Below, piece after piece: positions 1-9,185 of a stretch of 64,000 nucleotides of DNA. Below the pieces are notes generated by a model that did no database searches, was not told the DNA's origin, and saw only the letters and a program-made list of their open reading frames with translations. The position numbers and the translations under genes were made by a program. Source of the DNA: Chitinophaga sp. HK235. GTDB taxonomy: Bacteria > Bacteroidota > Bacteroidia > Chitinophagales > Chitinophagaceae. The stretch is from assembly GCF_018255755.1 (NCBI RefSeq), contig NZ_CP073766.1:7128501-7192500 (forward strand). The letters run 5' to 3'. Each line of letters opens with the position of its first letter. Within the stretch, counting starts at the first letter, position 1.

Positions 1-155
1 TGGTATGGCTTGAAGGGCATGTACGCAGTACTATTGCAGATGACCTCAACACCGCATTGCGGAACAAAACCTATACTGCCAATACCTGGAACCAGCTTAC
101 AGGAAAATCTGTAGACCAGCTATGGGCAGACTATTCCAATAACCCGGCATTATAA
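1..155 (+). CDS. C-terminal fragment, basic secretory protein-like
   Basis: This reading frame is open from the left edge (first full codon at 3) and stops at TAA 153-155, giving about 50 residues. The visible end contains WNQLTGKSVDQLWADYSNN, which matches the C-terminus of the plant basic-secretory-protein family (PF04450) as found in Bacteroidetes, where a 'W..LTGKSVD.LWADY' ending is common. Those proteins are secreted, with a metalloprotease-like fold and uncertain activity. The zinc-site region lies outside the window and cannot be checked. Identification rests on a short C-terminal motif only. Confidence 0.6.
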   Translation, partial: VWLEGHVRSTIADDLNTALRNKTYTANTWNQLTGKSVDQLWADYSNNPAL

Positions 156-310
156 TATTTCAACTTATAATAGTGTTGCTTTAATTATTCTCTAACCAGG
201 GGAATGATGAAATAGTCGATCAACTTTTCCGGCAATACTATTTCCTACCGGTTACCGGCAACCTGCATGGGTTGCCAGGTGGCCGGTATTCCCGTTTCTG
301 TAAGACAAGT

Positions 311-1180
311 CTACATGTTCTTCCTGAAGCCTTCGGGGGAGAGGCCGGTCTGATTCTTAAAAAACTTACAGAAATAGGAATTGTCTTTAAAATTAAGGCT
401 GTAGGCAATCTCCGTTACGGTCATATCCAGATGGATCAACATGCGCTTTGCTTCCAGCACAATCCTGTTCCTGATCATATCTCCGGCAGATATTCCTAAC
501 AGCTCTTTACAAATATTATTAAGATGGCCAGGCGTGATGCATAATATTTCAGCATAATATTTGGGCAGGCGCTGGTGGAGGTATTCTTTTTCTATCAGCT
601 TTTCGAAATTACGCAGTACGGTATAGTTATGATGGGTGGCCGCTTTCACCGGGTCATCCTGATGACCGGCCTTTGCCATCAGCAGAAAAAACGTTAGTAA
701 CAGCACCCGCAACGTATCTGTGCGATATTTACCTGCGTCCTCTGCCTCGTTAACTGCCTTTTCCAGTATATCGATGGCCTGCTGGCGGTAGTGGTCGGGG
801 ATATCCATTGCTGAAAGAGCCGCATTACCGCTGAAAAACGGGAACTGTTCCAGATACTGGCTGTCTAATAAAAAGGACTTAAAAAAAGAGGCAGAAAAAT
901 TAATCACATAACCATCTGTTTCTCCTTCAAAATCCCAGCCATGGACCTGGCTGGGGGCCATGAAGTAGACATGATAAGGACGTATGGTAAATTGCTCAAA
1001 ATCGATCGAATGGGTACCACCACCACTGGTGAAAAAAACAATATGGTAGAAATCATGCCGGTGCGGGAAATGCAGCTTCCGCATGGAATGGAGGTAGGGT
1101 GCAAATCGTTTTACAATGACATCTTCTTCCTGAGAATAGGAAAATTTGCATATATCATAAACCGGAAACTCCTTTTTCAT
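311..1180 (-). CDS. AraC-family transcriptional regulator
   Basis: A protein of 289 residues with an N-terminal cupin-like sensor half (HRHDFYHIVFFTSGGGTHSIDF, then PYHVYFMAPSQVHGW) and a C-terminal pair of helix-turn-helix motifs ending ADMIRNRIVLEAKRML...VTEIAYSLNFKDNSYFCKFFK and GLSPEGFRK, the AraC signature. It acts in the cytoplasm on promoter DNA; the effector is unknown. I chose ATG at 1180 (MKKEFPVYDI). A longer frame to 1267 would run through the hairpin at 1238-1260 that follows the upstream gene, so it is unlikely. It lies directly behind the DUF1348 gene on the same strand, and the hairpin separates the two transcripts. Confidence 0.88.
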   Translation of the reverse strand: MKKEFPVYDICKFSYSQEEDVIVKRFAPYLHSMRKLHFPHRHDFYHIVFFTSGGGTHSIDFEQFTIRPYHVYFMAPSQVHGWDFEGETDGYVINFSASFFKSFLLDSQYLEQFPFFSGNAALSAMDIPDHYRQQAIDILEKAVNEAEDAGKYRTDTLRVLLLTFFLLMAKAGHQDDPVKAATHHNYTVLRNFEKLIEKEYLHQRLPKYYAEILCITPGHLNNICKELLGISAGDMIRNRIVLEAKRMLIHLDMTVTEIAYSLNFKDNSYFCKFFKNQTGLSPEGFRKNM

Positions 1181-1237
1181 TATATATGGATGCCCGGATT
1201 GGCGGGGATCCTGCGGTAAAGATACATTATATTGTAA

Positions 1238-1260
1238 TGGGCCGGTTGTAGCCCGGCCCA
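1238..1260 (-). terminator. hairpin behind the DUF1348 gene
   Basis: A perfect 8-bp GC-rich inverted repeat TGGGCCGG / CCGGCCCA with a 7-nt loop lies 20 bp past the stop of the 1280-1693 gene and just before the AraC start. The following sequence on the minus strand is AT-rich but has no long T run, so termination efficiency is uncertain. Confidence 0.55.
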
Positions 1261-1279
1261 TCATCATATAAGCTCCCTC

Positions 1280-1693
1280 TTACAATATCCTGCGCTCTGA
1301 TTCCTGTATGGGCACATCGTTGATACTGGCATATCGCTTTTGCATATAGCCGTTTTCATCGAATTCCCAGTTTTCATTGCCATAAGCCCGGAACCATTGT
1401 CCATGATCGTCATGGTACTCATATTCGAAACGAACGGCGATACGGTTGTCTGTAAAAGCCCACAGCTCCTTTTTCAGTTTATAGGCATGTTCCTTTTCCC
1501 ATTTGGCGGTCAGGAATTTTACGATCTCTTCGCGGCCATTAATAAAGGAGGAGCGGTTGCGCCATTCGCTGTCTATGGTGTAGGCCAATGATACTTTCAC
1601 CGGGTCCTGGGTGTTCCAGGCGTCTTCTGCCATCTGTACCTTTTGTTGGGCCGTTGCTGCATTGAACGGGGGTAATGGGTGTCTTTGTTCCAT
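1280..1693 (-). CDS. DUF1348 / NTF2-like (SnoaL-fold) protein
   Basis: A 137-residue single-domain protein. Blocks such as PLPPFNAATAQQKVQMAEDAW, SLAYTIDSEWRNR, FLTAKWEKE, WFRAYGNENWEFD and ASINDVPIQESER match the highly conserved DUF1348 family (PF07080), which has the cone-like NTF2/SnoaL fold. Function is unknown in most species; no catalytic residue is assigned. Length is normal for the family. It is followed by a hairpin and an AraC gene, so the regulator may control it, but that is inference from position only. Confidence 0.88.
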   Translation of the reverse strand: MEQRHPLPPFNAATAQQKVQMAEDAWNTQDPVKVSLAYTIDSEWRNRSSFINGREEIVKFLTAKWEKEHAYKLKKELWAFTDNRIAVRFEYEYHDDHGQWFRAYGNENWEFDENGYMQKRYASINDVPIQESERRIL

Positions 1694-2455
1694 GATATCA
1701 ATAGTTTATACTGATTTACTGACCCAAAGGTAGCAGCGGATACCAGTTGTGCTACGGTGGTTTTTATGGATGGTACGGTATAAATTGAAAACGATACTCA
1801 GCAGGAAGATATAACCTGCTTCTTTCCTGTTATAATTCAGGTTGCAGTCATTAGTCGTAGCTTTCCTAATTATTAACTAATGTCCGGATTCCATTATTGC
1901 TGCTACCTGAAAAAGTTGACATCGGAAAACCAATAAACTGTACTATAAATTTTACCGGATTTTTCCCATAAAAGTTATGTAGATGATATAATCACGATTC
2001 ATATTTCTGTTATACTTATAATCTGTTAATCTTTAATAGATTAATAGGTTGTATGCTGGTTATATGATGGCGCAGATACTGCTTTTTATTTCTTGTAACC
2101 CGCTTCTGAAGCGCCCTTTGCTGCAGTGATATTGCATGGGAACAGGGGCTGGTGGCTCACCGCAGATATGCTGCAGACAGTCACAATAACTTTATCCCAC
2201 ATCTGATAAACAGGTGATTGATTAATATGTGTATAACAGGTTAGTTTTGCCAATAATAAAGAGGATGGCTGCTGGGGTAACATGTTAGGAGATGCCTGGC
2301 AGTGTCTTATTCCCAAAATCAGTATTAAATTTATTGGAGAGAAATATGCTAGAATCAGGTAATTGACCCCGTTAACATAGAACCTACAATTTTTTATTGC
2401 AGATCCGTCAGACATTTTGTTCCCTGAAGATGTTGACCTGTTAAATTAATTTCCT
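1694..2455. other. gene-poor stretch upstream of the large cluster
   Basis: About 760 bp without a convincing gene. The only long open frame (2086-2415, minus strand) has no recognisable family motifs and poor codon character. This interval must hold the promoter of the cluster that starts at 2456 and that of the DUF1348 gene. I cannot point to a confident -33/-7 pair; a TTGAC lies at about 2432. Confidence 0.4.
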
Positions 2456-3733
2456 ATGCTTGTGTATGACGTATTAGGCGTGGGTATTGGCCCATCAAAT
2501 CTTAGTTTGTCCGCTTTATTGCATCCGCAGAATGAGATCAGCTCTTTATTCCTTGATAAAAAGTTTTCTTTCGCGTGGCACAATGGAATGCTGATGCCTG
2601 AAGCAGGACTACAGGTTTCTTTCCTGAAAGACCTGGTCACCCTGGTAGACCCCACCAACCCTTTTTCTTTTCTGAATTTTCTGAAAGAAGAAGGACGCCT
2701 GTACAGGCATTCCATGACAAGATTTCCTTCTATTAAAAGGAAGGAGTTTAACCAGTACTACAACTGGGCCATCAGCAAGATGTCTAACCTGCGCTTCGGA
2801 TGTGATGTGGTAGATGTAGAATTTTTACAGGACAAATTTTTGCTGAATTCCACCAGTGGTATGTTTGCTGCCAAACATCTGGTGGTAGGTGTAGGGTTGG
2901 TTCCCTATATCCCTGATTTTATGAAAACACATCTCAGCAATGAAGTGTTCCATTCTTCTGAATATCTGCAGCGTAAGGGCATTGTGGCCAATAAGCGTGT
3001 AGCCGTTATCGGTGGTGGTCAAAGCGGCGCTGAGATCGTGAACAACCTGCTGAATGAAAACGGTGAAGAGGGACCCTTATCTATTAACTGGATCACGCGC
3101 AGATATAATTATCTGCCCATTGATGACACTTCCTTCACCAATGAACTGTATACGCCCGCGTACAGCGAGTTCTTTTTTAAGCTGCCGCTGAATATAAAGG
3201 ATAAGTTACTGGACTATCAGAAACTCACTTCAGACGGCATCAGTCAGGATACCCTGCAGAATATTTATAACAAGCTGTATGAAATGGAGGTGATAGAAAA
3301 CAGGCCGCGCATGTGTCATCTGAGTCCGGGAATGGAAGTGAAAGAGGTGGCGGTGAACGGCTCTTCCCGGCGGATAACCTGTGTGTCCATGCAAAAGGAT
3401 GTCACCGCGCTGGATGCTGACATTATTATTCTGGCTACAGGTTATCAACATAAAATACCGGCGTTCATGAAAAACATACAGGGTGAATTCAGGGATGGTG
3501 ATCAGATAGTGTCCATGAACGAAGATTTCTCTATCCGCTGGGATGGACCGGCGGGACATAAAATATTTATTCAGAACGGCAACAAAAGGATATGGGGTGT
3601 GCCCAATCCCAATCTGAGTCTGAATGCCTGGAGGTCAGCCAAGATTGTTAACTCACTGCTCAATACAGAGCGGTATTTACTGAAGAAAGAAAGCTCCGTG
3701 TTTGCATGGCCGGCCAGCAATGAATACTGCTGA
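2456..3733 (+). CDS. lysine/ornithine N-hydroxylase-like flavin monooxygenase
   Basis: A 425-residue SidA/IucD/PvdA-type monooxygenase, which uses FAD, NADPH and O2 to hydroxylate the side-chain amine of lysine or ornithine. Visible motifs: the FAD-binding GVGIGPSNL near residues 8-16, the family block FLKDLVTLVDPTNPFSFLNFL, the NADPH-binding GGGQSG at 186-191, and ATGY at 327-330. Length is normal for the family. It starts the operon and is followed at once by a MetRS-cupin fusion and a DAO-type oxidase. In known hydrazine pathways this order of functions goes with lysine N6-hydroxylation, so I favour lysine over ornithine; the substrate cannot be read from sequence alone. A siderophore role is less likely because no NRPS or IucA/IucC-type synthetase is nearby. 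Confidence 0.85.
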   Translation: MLVYDVLGVGIGPSNLSLSALLHPQNEISSLFLDKKFSFAWHNGMLMPEAGLQVSFLKDLVTLVDPTNPFSFLNFLKEEGRLYRHSMTRFPSIKRKEFNQYYNWAISKMSNLRFGCDVVDVEFLQDKFLLNSTSGMFAAKHLVVGVGLVPYIPDFMKTHLSNEVFHSSEYLQRKGIVANKRVAVIGGGQSGAEIVNNLLNENGEEGPLSINWITRRYNYLPIDDTSFTNELYTPAYSEFFFKLPLNIKDKLLDYQKLTSDGISQDTLQNIYNKLYEMEVIENRPRMCHLSPGMEVKEVAVNGSSRRITCVSMQKDVTALDADIIILATGYQHKIPAFMKNIQGEFRDGDQIVSMNEDFSIRWDGPAGHKIFIQNGNKRIWGVPNPNLSLNAWRSAKIVNSLLNTERYLLKKESSVFAWPASNEYC

Positions 3734-3767
3734 ATACCCTATTGAATTAGATAAAATATTTTGTTTC

Positions 3768-5735
3768 ATGCGCATATTTGAACCTCAACAGGTAAGGAAA
3801 AAATATTTACTGATCCCTGCAATGCCTACACCCAATGGCAGATTACACCTCGGACATATGGGTGGTCCGTTCCTTAAAATGGACATACTGGCAAGGCTGT
3901 ACCGCAGAAATGGCCACCAGGCGGAAGTGATGTCTGCATCGGATGTGTATGAATCGTATACCCTGATGAAATCCTTCCGGACTCACCTGCCGGTACAAAC
4001 GGTGTGCAACGATTTTCATGAGCTGATCGTGAAAGATCTCTCCGCTATGCTGGTGGAGTGCAGTCACTATTTTAATCCGTTGGAAGAAGCTTTTCGTACT
4101 ACCGTAGACGATACCTACCGGGATACACTCGAGAAACTTACTGCGGCAGGTGCTGTGGTGAAGAGAACCGAAAAAGTATTATACAGCCCTTCCGCTGATA
4201 AATATATCGTTGGCACCTGGCTGAAAGGCAAATGCCCACATTGCCATAGCGATGCAGGCAGTTATCTGTGCGAAGCCTGCGGTATGCAGTTTAATCCGGA
4301 AGATGTGCTGGAACCTGCTGCTGTTACCGGAGAAACGGACCTGGAAGAAGTAACTGTAGAATCATTTTTTCTGAAGATAACACAGCCGGAAGCACTGATC
4401 GCGTATATACATAAGATGGGCGTACCGGATATTAATCTGGAGATTGTGCAGCGTTACCTGACACATTATAACAACGAAGTGCGGCTGACGAATCCTGGTA
4501 AGTGGGGCGTGAAATGGCAGAATGATGTGTGGCGTGGAGAAAACTACAATGTCGTTTTCCCTTACAGCGGTTTGCTTTCCCTGTCAAGGGTTTGCGGCGG
4601 GCTGTATCCTGCGGGGCAGCATCCGTTCAGCAAAGATTCGGAGGTGATCACCATCGCCAGCTTTGGCATTGACAGCACTGTTCCTTGGTTTGTTGGTGTG
4701 CTGGGCAGTTGCCTGGCTACGGATGAACTGAAGCCTTTTGATTATTTCCTGACCAATCATTTTTACAGACTGGAAGGCTCGAAATTCTCCACCAGCAGGT
4801 CTCATGCCATATGGGCCGCAGATATTGTCAATAAAACCAAAGCATCTGTAGATGCTGTCAGATACTATCTCACGAAGAACAATCCGGAGTTTGAAGAGAA
4901 AGATTTTTTTGTGCAGGATTTTATATCACTCAACAACCATTTCCTGGTTGAACGACTGAACAACCAGATAGAAAAATGCTGGCATTATCTCGAACCAGCG
5001 GAAGTGCAGCCTATATCGGATAGTTTGTTGCGTGCGCTGGAAGCAGCGCTGGAAACACAATCCGCTTATCTGGAACCTCCCCGTCAGCAACTGGCTGAAA
5101 GCCTCACCGTATTTGATGGCTGGGTGAAGCGTTTGACAGATAAGAACATATGGAAGCTGCAGCCTTACTGGGCGTTGAAAAGTATTGCGCTACTGGCTTA
5201 TCCGGTGATGCCGCAGATGAGCCAGGCTTTATGGACAGCTTTGTCTGCCGCCGGAGCGCCTTCGCTGGAGAGCTTCCTGGCGATAGAGCCCGTAGTGAAG
5301 AAGGATCCCTTGCCCCGCTTCTTTGAAGTGCTGACGTATGAGGATCTGTTGCCTTGTCTGCCTGCCACCTTAACGCAGGCTACAACCCAGCCTCCGACAT
5401 CGTCCAGGATCCTGCTCGACTTTATGGAACCCGAGGTGGAAGCAGGCATCATGGAAGTAAGGGAAGTGAATCTGATAAATAATGAAGAACGTATTGCGCC
5501 GTTTAAAGCGTCGCGTTTCGAAGTATATCCTGGCCAGCAATCACCGCTGGACAAACACGAAGTGAGAGAGTGCTGGTTTATTTCACAAGGGAAAGGAGAG
5601 GTGGTTTACAATGGCAGTGAAGTAGTGCCGGTATCCTCAGGAGATGTGCTCTACTTCGAGTCCAACCAGTCGCATCAGGTAACCAATACCGGCGAGGACC
5701 AACTGATAATATTTTCTGTATGGTGGAAGAAATAG
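3768..5735 (+). CDS. MetRS-like/cupin fusion, probable N-N bond-forming hydrazine synthetase
   Basis: About 655 residues. The N-terminal ~540 are class I methionyl-tRNA-synthetase-like: HLGH at 27-30 (HIGH motif), a four-cysteine zinc knuckle (C156-x2-C159, C168-x2-C171) and KFSTS at 339-343 (KMSKS motif). The last ~90 form a cupin barrel (DKHEVRECWFISQGKGEV, then SGDVLYFESNQSHQVTNTG), with D/H/E and a later His as likely metal ligands. The same domain pair occurs in Spb40 and Tri28, which join N6-hydroxylysine to glycine and so make an N-N bond. A housekeeping MetRS would not carry a cupin or sit here. ATG 3768 is chosen because it follows the upstream stop and places the KKYLLIPAMPTPNG strand near the N-terminus as in MetRS. 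Earlier starts at 3720 or 3702 would overlap the upstream gene. Confidence 0.82.
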   Translation: MRIFEPQQVRKKYLLIPAMPTPNGRLHLGHMGGPFLKMDILARLYRRNGHQAEVMSASDVYESYTLMKSFRTHLPVQTVCNDFHELIVKDLSAMLVECSHYFNPLEEAFRTTVDDTYRDTLEKLTAAGAVVKRTEKVLYSPSADKYIVGTWLKGKCPHCHSDAGSYLCEACGMQFNPEDVLEPAAVTGETDLEEVTVESFFLKITQPEALIAYIHKMGVPDINLEIVQRYLTHYNNEVRLTNPGKWGVKWQNDVWRGENYNVVFPYSGLLSLSRVCGGLYPAGQHPFSKDSEVITIASFGIDSTVPWFVGVLGSCLATDELKPFDYFLTNHFYRLEGSKFSTSRSHAIWAADIVNKTKASVDAVRYYLTKNNPEFEEKDFFVQDFISLNNHFLVERLNNQIEKCWHYLEPAEVQPISDSLLRALEAALETQSAYLEPPRQQLAESLTVFDGWVKRLTDKNIWKLQPYWALKSIALLAYPVMPQMSQALWTALSAAGAPSLESFLAIEPVVKKDPLPRFFEVLTYEDLLPCLPATLTQATTQPPTSSRILLDFMEPEVEAGIMEVREVNLINNEERIAPFKASRFEVYPGQQSPLDKHEVRECWFISQGKGEVVYNGSEVVPVSSGDVLYFESNQSHQVTNTGEDQLIIFSVWWKK

Positions 5736-6784
5736 ATGATAGCATCCTGTACGACCTGGTGATAGTGGGCGGCGGATATGCAGGTGCCTGGCTGAGTTAT
5801 TTCGCTGCCAGGGAATGCCCGGACTGGAGCGTGTTGCTGCTGGACCGGAAGACTTTTGGCAGTGGTGCTTCGTATTATTCCGCAGACCTGGATTTTCCGA
5901 ATAATGCAACGCCAACGCATAAACGTCTTTCCAGGGAAAGCAGGGCATTGATAGCTGCGGCGCAGGCTGAGATATCGGACTTGCCTATAGCAGAGTTGTC
6001 GGCTTTTGCGATAGGAGATACAGACGCAGAACTGGCGCAGCTGGCAGAAAGTGAAGGTGGCATCCCTGCAGAAGAGGCCATGTACGTTTCCGGCTTCCGG
6101 TTCAGAAAGGCTTATCAATGGCAGCGTAAAGGCATCCGTGCTCAGCGGGCAATCAATAAAACCACCATCGGGAAACTGATGGGGCAGGCCATGCGGAATA
6201 CTGGTGTTTTTCTGCATCACCAAACGGAGGTGACCAATATCATCGCAGGTCCGGCAGGTAACGAGGTGTTTTACAATAGCAGCAGCGTACAGGTAAGGCA
6301 TGTGATCACGGCTGTGGGGCCCTGGATATTGCAGGCACCCTGGATCAATGAAAGTGTACATGCAGCGGTACGGATAAAGAAGGTGGTGGCCTTTGAACTG
6401 CTGCTGCCGCCGGCTCCGGATGATACGCTGATCTATATGGTGAATGAAGGTGCTTTCCTGTTACCACAACCGGAAGCAGGGCAGTGGCTCTTCAGCATCA
6501 CCAGTACAGAATGGGATTGCAGGCCGGTAGCCGGAGAGCTGAAAATCGGTGCAGCGGATAAAGCCACAGCAGAACGCATACTCGGCAAATATGTTCCGGA
6601 GTTGCTGCCTTTCCTGTCAGATGGGCGCGTATTCTGTGATGCCTATCCGGCCTGTGGGCACCCGGGCATATTTAAACTGAATGAAGAAGGGACACACCTT
6701 TTCGTCGGAGGGGGCTGCGGATCCGGATTCCGGTTGTCGCCCGCCATTGCATATGAAGCCATACAAACCATAAAAAACAGATAA
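5720..6784 (+). CDS. DAO-family FAD-dependent oxidoreductase
   Basis: A 354-residue flavoprotein of the D-amino-acid/glycine oxidase type. It opens with YDLVIVGGGYAGAWLSYFAA (dinucleotide-binding GGGYAG at 17-22) and closes with FVGGGCGSGFRLSPAIAYEAI, the second FAD contact. The start overlaps the MetRS-cupin gene by 16 bp, which suggests translational coupling. In the hydrazinoacetic acid pathway a flavoenzyme of this kind cleaves the N6-(carboxymethylamino)lysine intermediate oxidatively and releases hydrazinoacetic acid. I infer that role from the neighbours; the sequence itself only supports an amine-oxidising flavoprotein. Confidence 0.8.
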   Translation: MVEEIDDSILYDLVIVGGGYAGAWLSYFAARECPDWSVLLLDRKTFGSGASYYSADLDFPNNATPTHKRLSRESRALIAAAQAEISDLPIAELSAFAIGDTDAELAQLAESEGGIPAEEAMYVSGFRFRKAYQWQRKGIRAQRAINKTTIGKLMGQAMRNTGVFLHHQTEVTNIIAGPAGNEVFYNSSSVQVRHVITAVGPWILQAPWINESVHAAVRIKKVVAFELLLPPAPDDTLIYMVNEGAFLLPQPEAGQWLFSITSTEWDCRPVAGELKIGAADKATAERILGKYVPELLPFLSDGRVFCDAYPACGHPGIFKLNEEGTHLFVGGGCGSGFRLSPAIAYEAIQTIKNR

Positions 6785-6789
6785 TAAAA

Positions 6790-8238
6790 ATGAATGGATT
6801 GAATAAAAACGCATTGATAGATGTCAGCAGCGGAACCGCTGTCACTTACCAGATGCTGTTTAATGCGGCAGAGGGCCTCGCATCTATGTTTGCAGGCTTA
6901 GGGGTGCGGAAGGGAGGTGTAGTGATGGTGCATTGCAGGGAAAGACTGCATCAGGCACTGTATATACTCGCTGGTTTGCATTTGCCCTATGTTATCAATC
7001 CAGTCAACCCCGAATATACAACGGAGCAACTGCTGAGAGTAATCTCTCATGCAGAACCGGCACTGATCATAACAGATATGCCTGAGGTACTGCCCATGAC
7101 AAATATTAGTGTGATCTCCGCAGATGCTGAGCGGCACTGCTCCGGCAAGGTATCTCCGCAGGTCCGCCGGTATGAGGTGAACGGCAGTCTGCTGATCTAT
7201 ACTTCCGGTACCACCGGCAATCCCAAAGGGGTACTGCTTTCTCCGGGAAACATCACGAAAAATACCACGGAAGCTATACTGGCATTCGGATACAATCCGC
7301 AATCCGTTTCCGCCAGTCTGCTGCCCATGTTCCATACTTTCACGCTGATCAGCGACCTGATACCGGTGCTCCGTGAAGGCGGCACCTGTATTGTCTGCCC
7401 GCTTTTCAGCGCTGCTGCCTGCGCCGGGATACAACAGGAATTGATCCGGCACCGGGTACAGACCTTCAGTGCCGTACCGGTGATCTTTCAGGCTATTACC
7501 AGCCTGTTTGATACTTCGCAGACATCTTCCCTGCGCTTCGTTATTTCCGGCGGTGCGCCGTTGGGTGAAAATGTTCGTTTAGCCTATAGCGTAAGATTCG
7601 GGCATCCCATTACCCCTTGTTATGGCCTGGGAGAAGTAACCTGTTTTGCTACCATCTCTCCGCTGGACGGTATCAGAGCCAGATCCGCGGGCCAGCCGGC
7701 GGGTGTGACCATCCGTATCGTCAGCGCAGATAATGCTAACGAATACCTGCCTGTCGGAGAAACCGGAGAGATTGTGATCAAAGGCGCCAGTGTGATCAGC
7801 AACGGTTATTTCAGAGACGAGCGTACCTGCTATAACATCCATGGCGATTTTTTAACTGGTGATATCGGTCATCTTGATGAAGATGGTTATCTGTTTATTA
7901 CCGGCAGAAAAAAGAATATGATCATTCGCGGCGGCACAAAAATTTATCTGGAAGATGTAGACCGCTGTATGGAAGGGAATTCCGGAGTCCGGCACTGTGT
8001 AAGCATCTCCCTGGTGAAACAGGGAGAGCAGGACAAATCACTGTGCTTTATTGTGCTGAAAGAGGAAGCGCAGCTGAGTCGGGAGGAAGTGAGGGCAAGA
8101 GTACAATCGGTACTGTCTTCGCTGCATATCCCCGATGAAATCTATTTCGTGGAAGCTATCCCGATGACAAAAACAGGTAAACCGCTGATCGATCAGCTCC
8201 TGCTGCTACGGGAAAGCGTAATAGCCGGAAAGAATTAA
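6790..8238 (+). CDS. AMP-dependent acyl/aminoacyl ligase (ANL superfamily)
   Basis: A 482-residue adenylating enzyme. P-loop-like motif YTSGTTGNPKGV begins at residue 137; the GYGLGE-type motif appears as CYGLGEVTCF; GDIGHLDEDGYLFITGRKKN carries the hinge Asp near 358; the catalytic C-terminal lysine is K464 in KTGKP. It is somewhat shorter at the N-terminus than typical members. It begins 5 bp after the flavoenzyme. The likely job is to activate hydrazinoacetic acid (or its acylated form) as an adenylate and load it onto the ACP at 9186, as the corresponding ligase does in triacsin synthesis. The substrate is inferred from context. Confidence 0.82.
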   Translation: MNGLNKNALIDVSSGTAVTYQMLFNAAEGLASMFAGLGVRKGGVVMVHCRERLHQALYILAGLHLPYVINPVNPEYTTEQLLRVISHAEPALIITDMPEVLPMTNISVISADAERHCSGKVSPQVRRYEVNGSLLIYTSGTTGNPKGVLLSPGNITKNTTEAILAFGYNPQSVSASLLPMFHTFTLISDLIPVLREGGTCIVCPLFSAAACAGIQQELIRHRVQTFSAVPVIFQAITSLFDTSQTSSLRFVISGGAPLGENVRLAYSVRFGHPITPCYGLGEVTCFATISPLDGIRARSAGQPAGVTIRIVSADNANEYLPVGETGEIVIKGASVISNGYFRDERTCYNIHGDFLTGDIGHLDEDGYLFITGRKKNMIIRGGTKIYLEDVDRCMEGNSGVRHCVSISLVKQGEQDKSLCFIVLKEEAQLSREEVRARVQSVLSSLHIPDEIYFVEAIPMTKTGKPLIDQLLLLRESVIAGKN

Positions 8239-8268
8239 TTGTTATCACTACCTATAACCATCACCGTA

Positions 8269-9183
8269 ATGACGATCGACTGTCATACCCATATTGCCTC
8301 CGCCCGCGTTATCCCTGCACCTTTTGTGAAAGGGATGAGCGATAATATCTATGCCAATGCAGTAGCTACGCAGGAAAATATAAAAGCGGAGAACATCAAT
8401 ATGTTGCTGGGCCGTCTGATGTCATTTGATGAAGACTGCGATAAGTTGCTCGCGGAGATGGATAAGGCAGGCATTGAAAAATCAGTGTTGCTGATCGTCG
8501 ATTTCGGTATCACTTTCCCAGATGAGGCGGAAGACCTGGAAACATTATACGCCCTGCATAAACGTATACTTGACCGTTATCCTGGCAGGTTTGAAGTATT
8601 TGCAGGTATTGATCCCCGCAGGAAAACGGGTGGCCTGGAGCTGTTCGAAAAATCAGTGCGTGACTGGGGATTCAAAGGACTTAAATTATATCCGCCCTGT
8701 GGTTATTCGCCCAGCGATGAACGGCTCTATCCCTACTATGAGATCTGCGCAGCTTATGGCATACCGGTGTTGCTGCATACAGGGCCTACCAGCCCGAGCA
8801 TGTCTTTTGCTTTCTCCGCACCGGAGCTGATCAACGATGCGGCACACCAATTTCCTACAGTAAACTTTATCCTGGCACATGCGGCGTTTATGATGCATGA
8901 ACAGGCGGCCATACTGGCGGAATACAGGCCCAATATATATCTGGACGTATCCGGGTTTACGAATGCCTTGCGCATGGAACGGTTTGAAACCATATTATCA
9001 GAACACAAAAAGAGAGGCATCATACATAAAATATTGTTCGGTACCGACTGGCCCATACATAAGTTGAGCGGCAGCCAGCAAACACTGGTAGAGCTGTTTC
9101 GCAACGCCGCCGGTAACATACTGAACGCACAAGAGATGAAACTGGTGATGGGAGAAAACTTTAACCGACTGCTAAAAATGTAA
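8269..9183 (+). CDS. TIM-barrel amidohydrolase (amidohydrolase-2 type)
   Basis: About 304 residues from ATG 8269; a TTG start at 8239 is possible but would add ten residues ahead of the first strand. The metal-site pattern is complete: DCHTH with H6 and H8, H170 in LLHTGP, H204 in AHAAF and D260 in FGTDWP. This is the PF04909 arrangement, which covers metal-dependent hydrolases and decarboxylases. In the triacsin pathway an amidohydrolase removes the succinyl group from the hydrazone intermediate, and the same companions (ligase, ACP, GNAT) flank this gene. It could therefore remove a protecting acyl group here. It lies 2 bp before the ACP gene. Confidence 0.82.
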   Translation: MTIDCHTHIASARVIPAPFVKGMSDNIYANAVATQENIKAENINMLLGRLMSFDEDCDKLLAEMDKAGIEKSVLLIVDFGITFPDEAEDLETLYALHKRILDRYPGRFEVFAGIDPRRKTGGLELFEKSVRDWGFKGLKLYPPCGYSPSDERLYPYYEICAAYGIPVLLHTGPTSPSMSFAFSAPELINDAAHQFPTVNFILAHAAFMMHEQAAILAEYRPNIYLDVSGFTNALRMERFETILSEHKKRGIIHKILFGTDWPIHKLSGSQQTLVELFRNAAGNILNAQEMKLVMGENFNRLLKM

Positions 9184-9185
9184 TC

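Noticed and set aside
2086..2415. Open frame of 109 codons on the minus strand upstream of the large cluster
   Set aside because: No recognisable domain, poor codon character, no ribosome site, and it lies where a promoter region is expected.
2456..3733. Siderophore biosynthesis as the role of the N-hydroxylase
   Set aside because: No siderophore synthetase, NRPS, ferric-siderophore receptor or Fur-like site lies nearby; the MetRS-cupin and DAO neighbours point to hydrazine formation.
3768..5735. Housekeeping or duplicate methionyl-tRNA synthetase
   Set aside because: The cupin extension, the missing tRNA-anticodon context and the location in a biosynthetic operon argue against tRNA charging.
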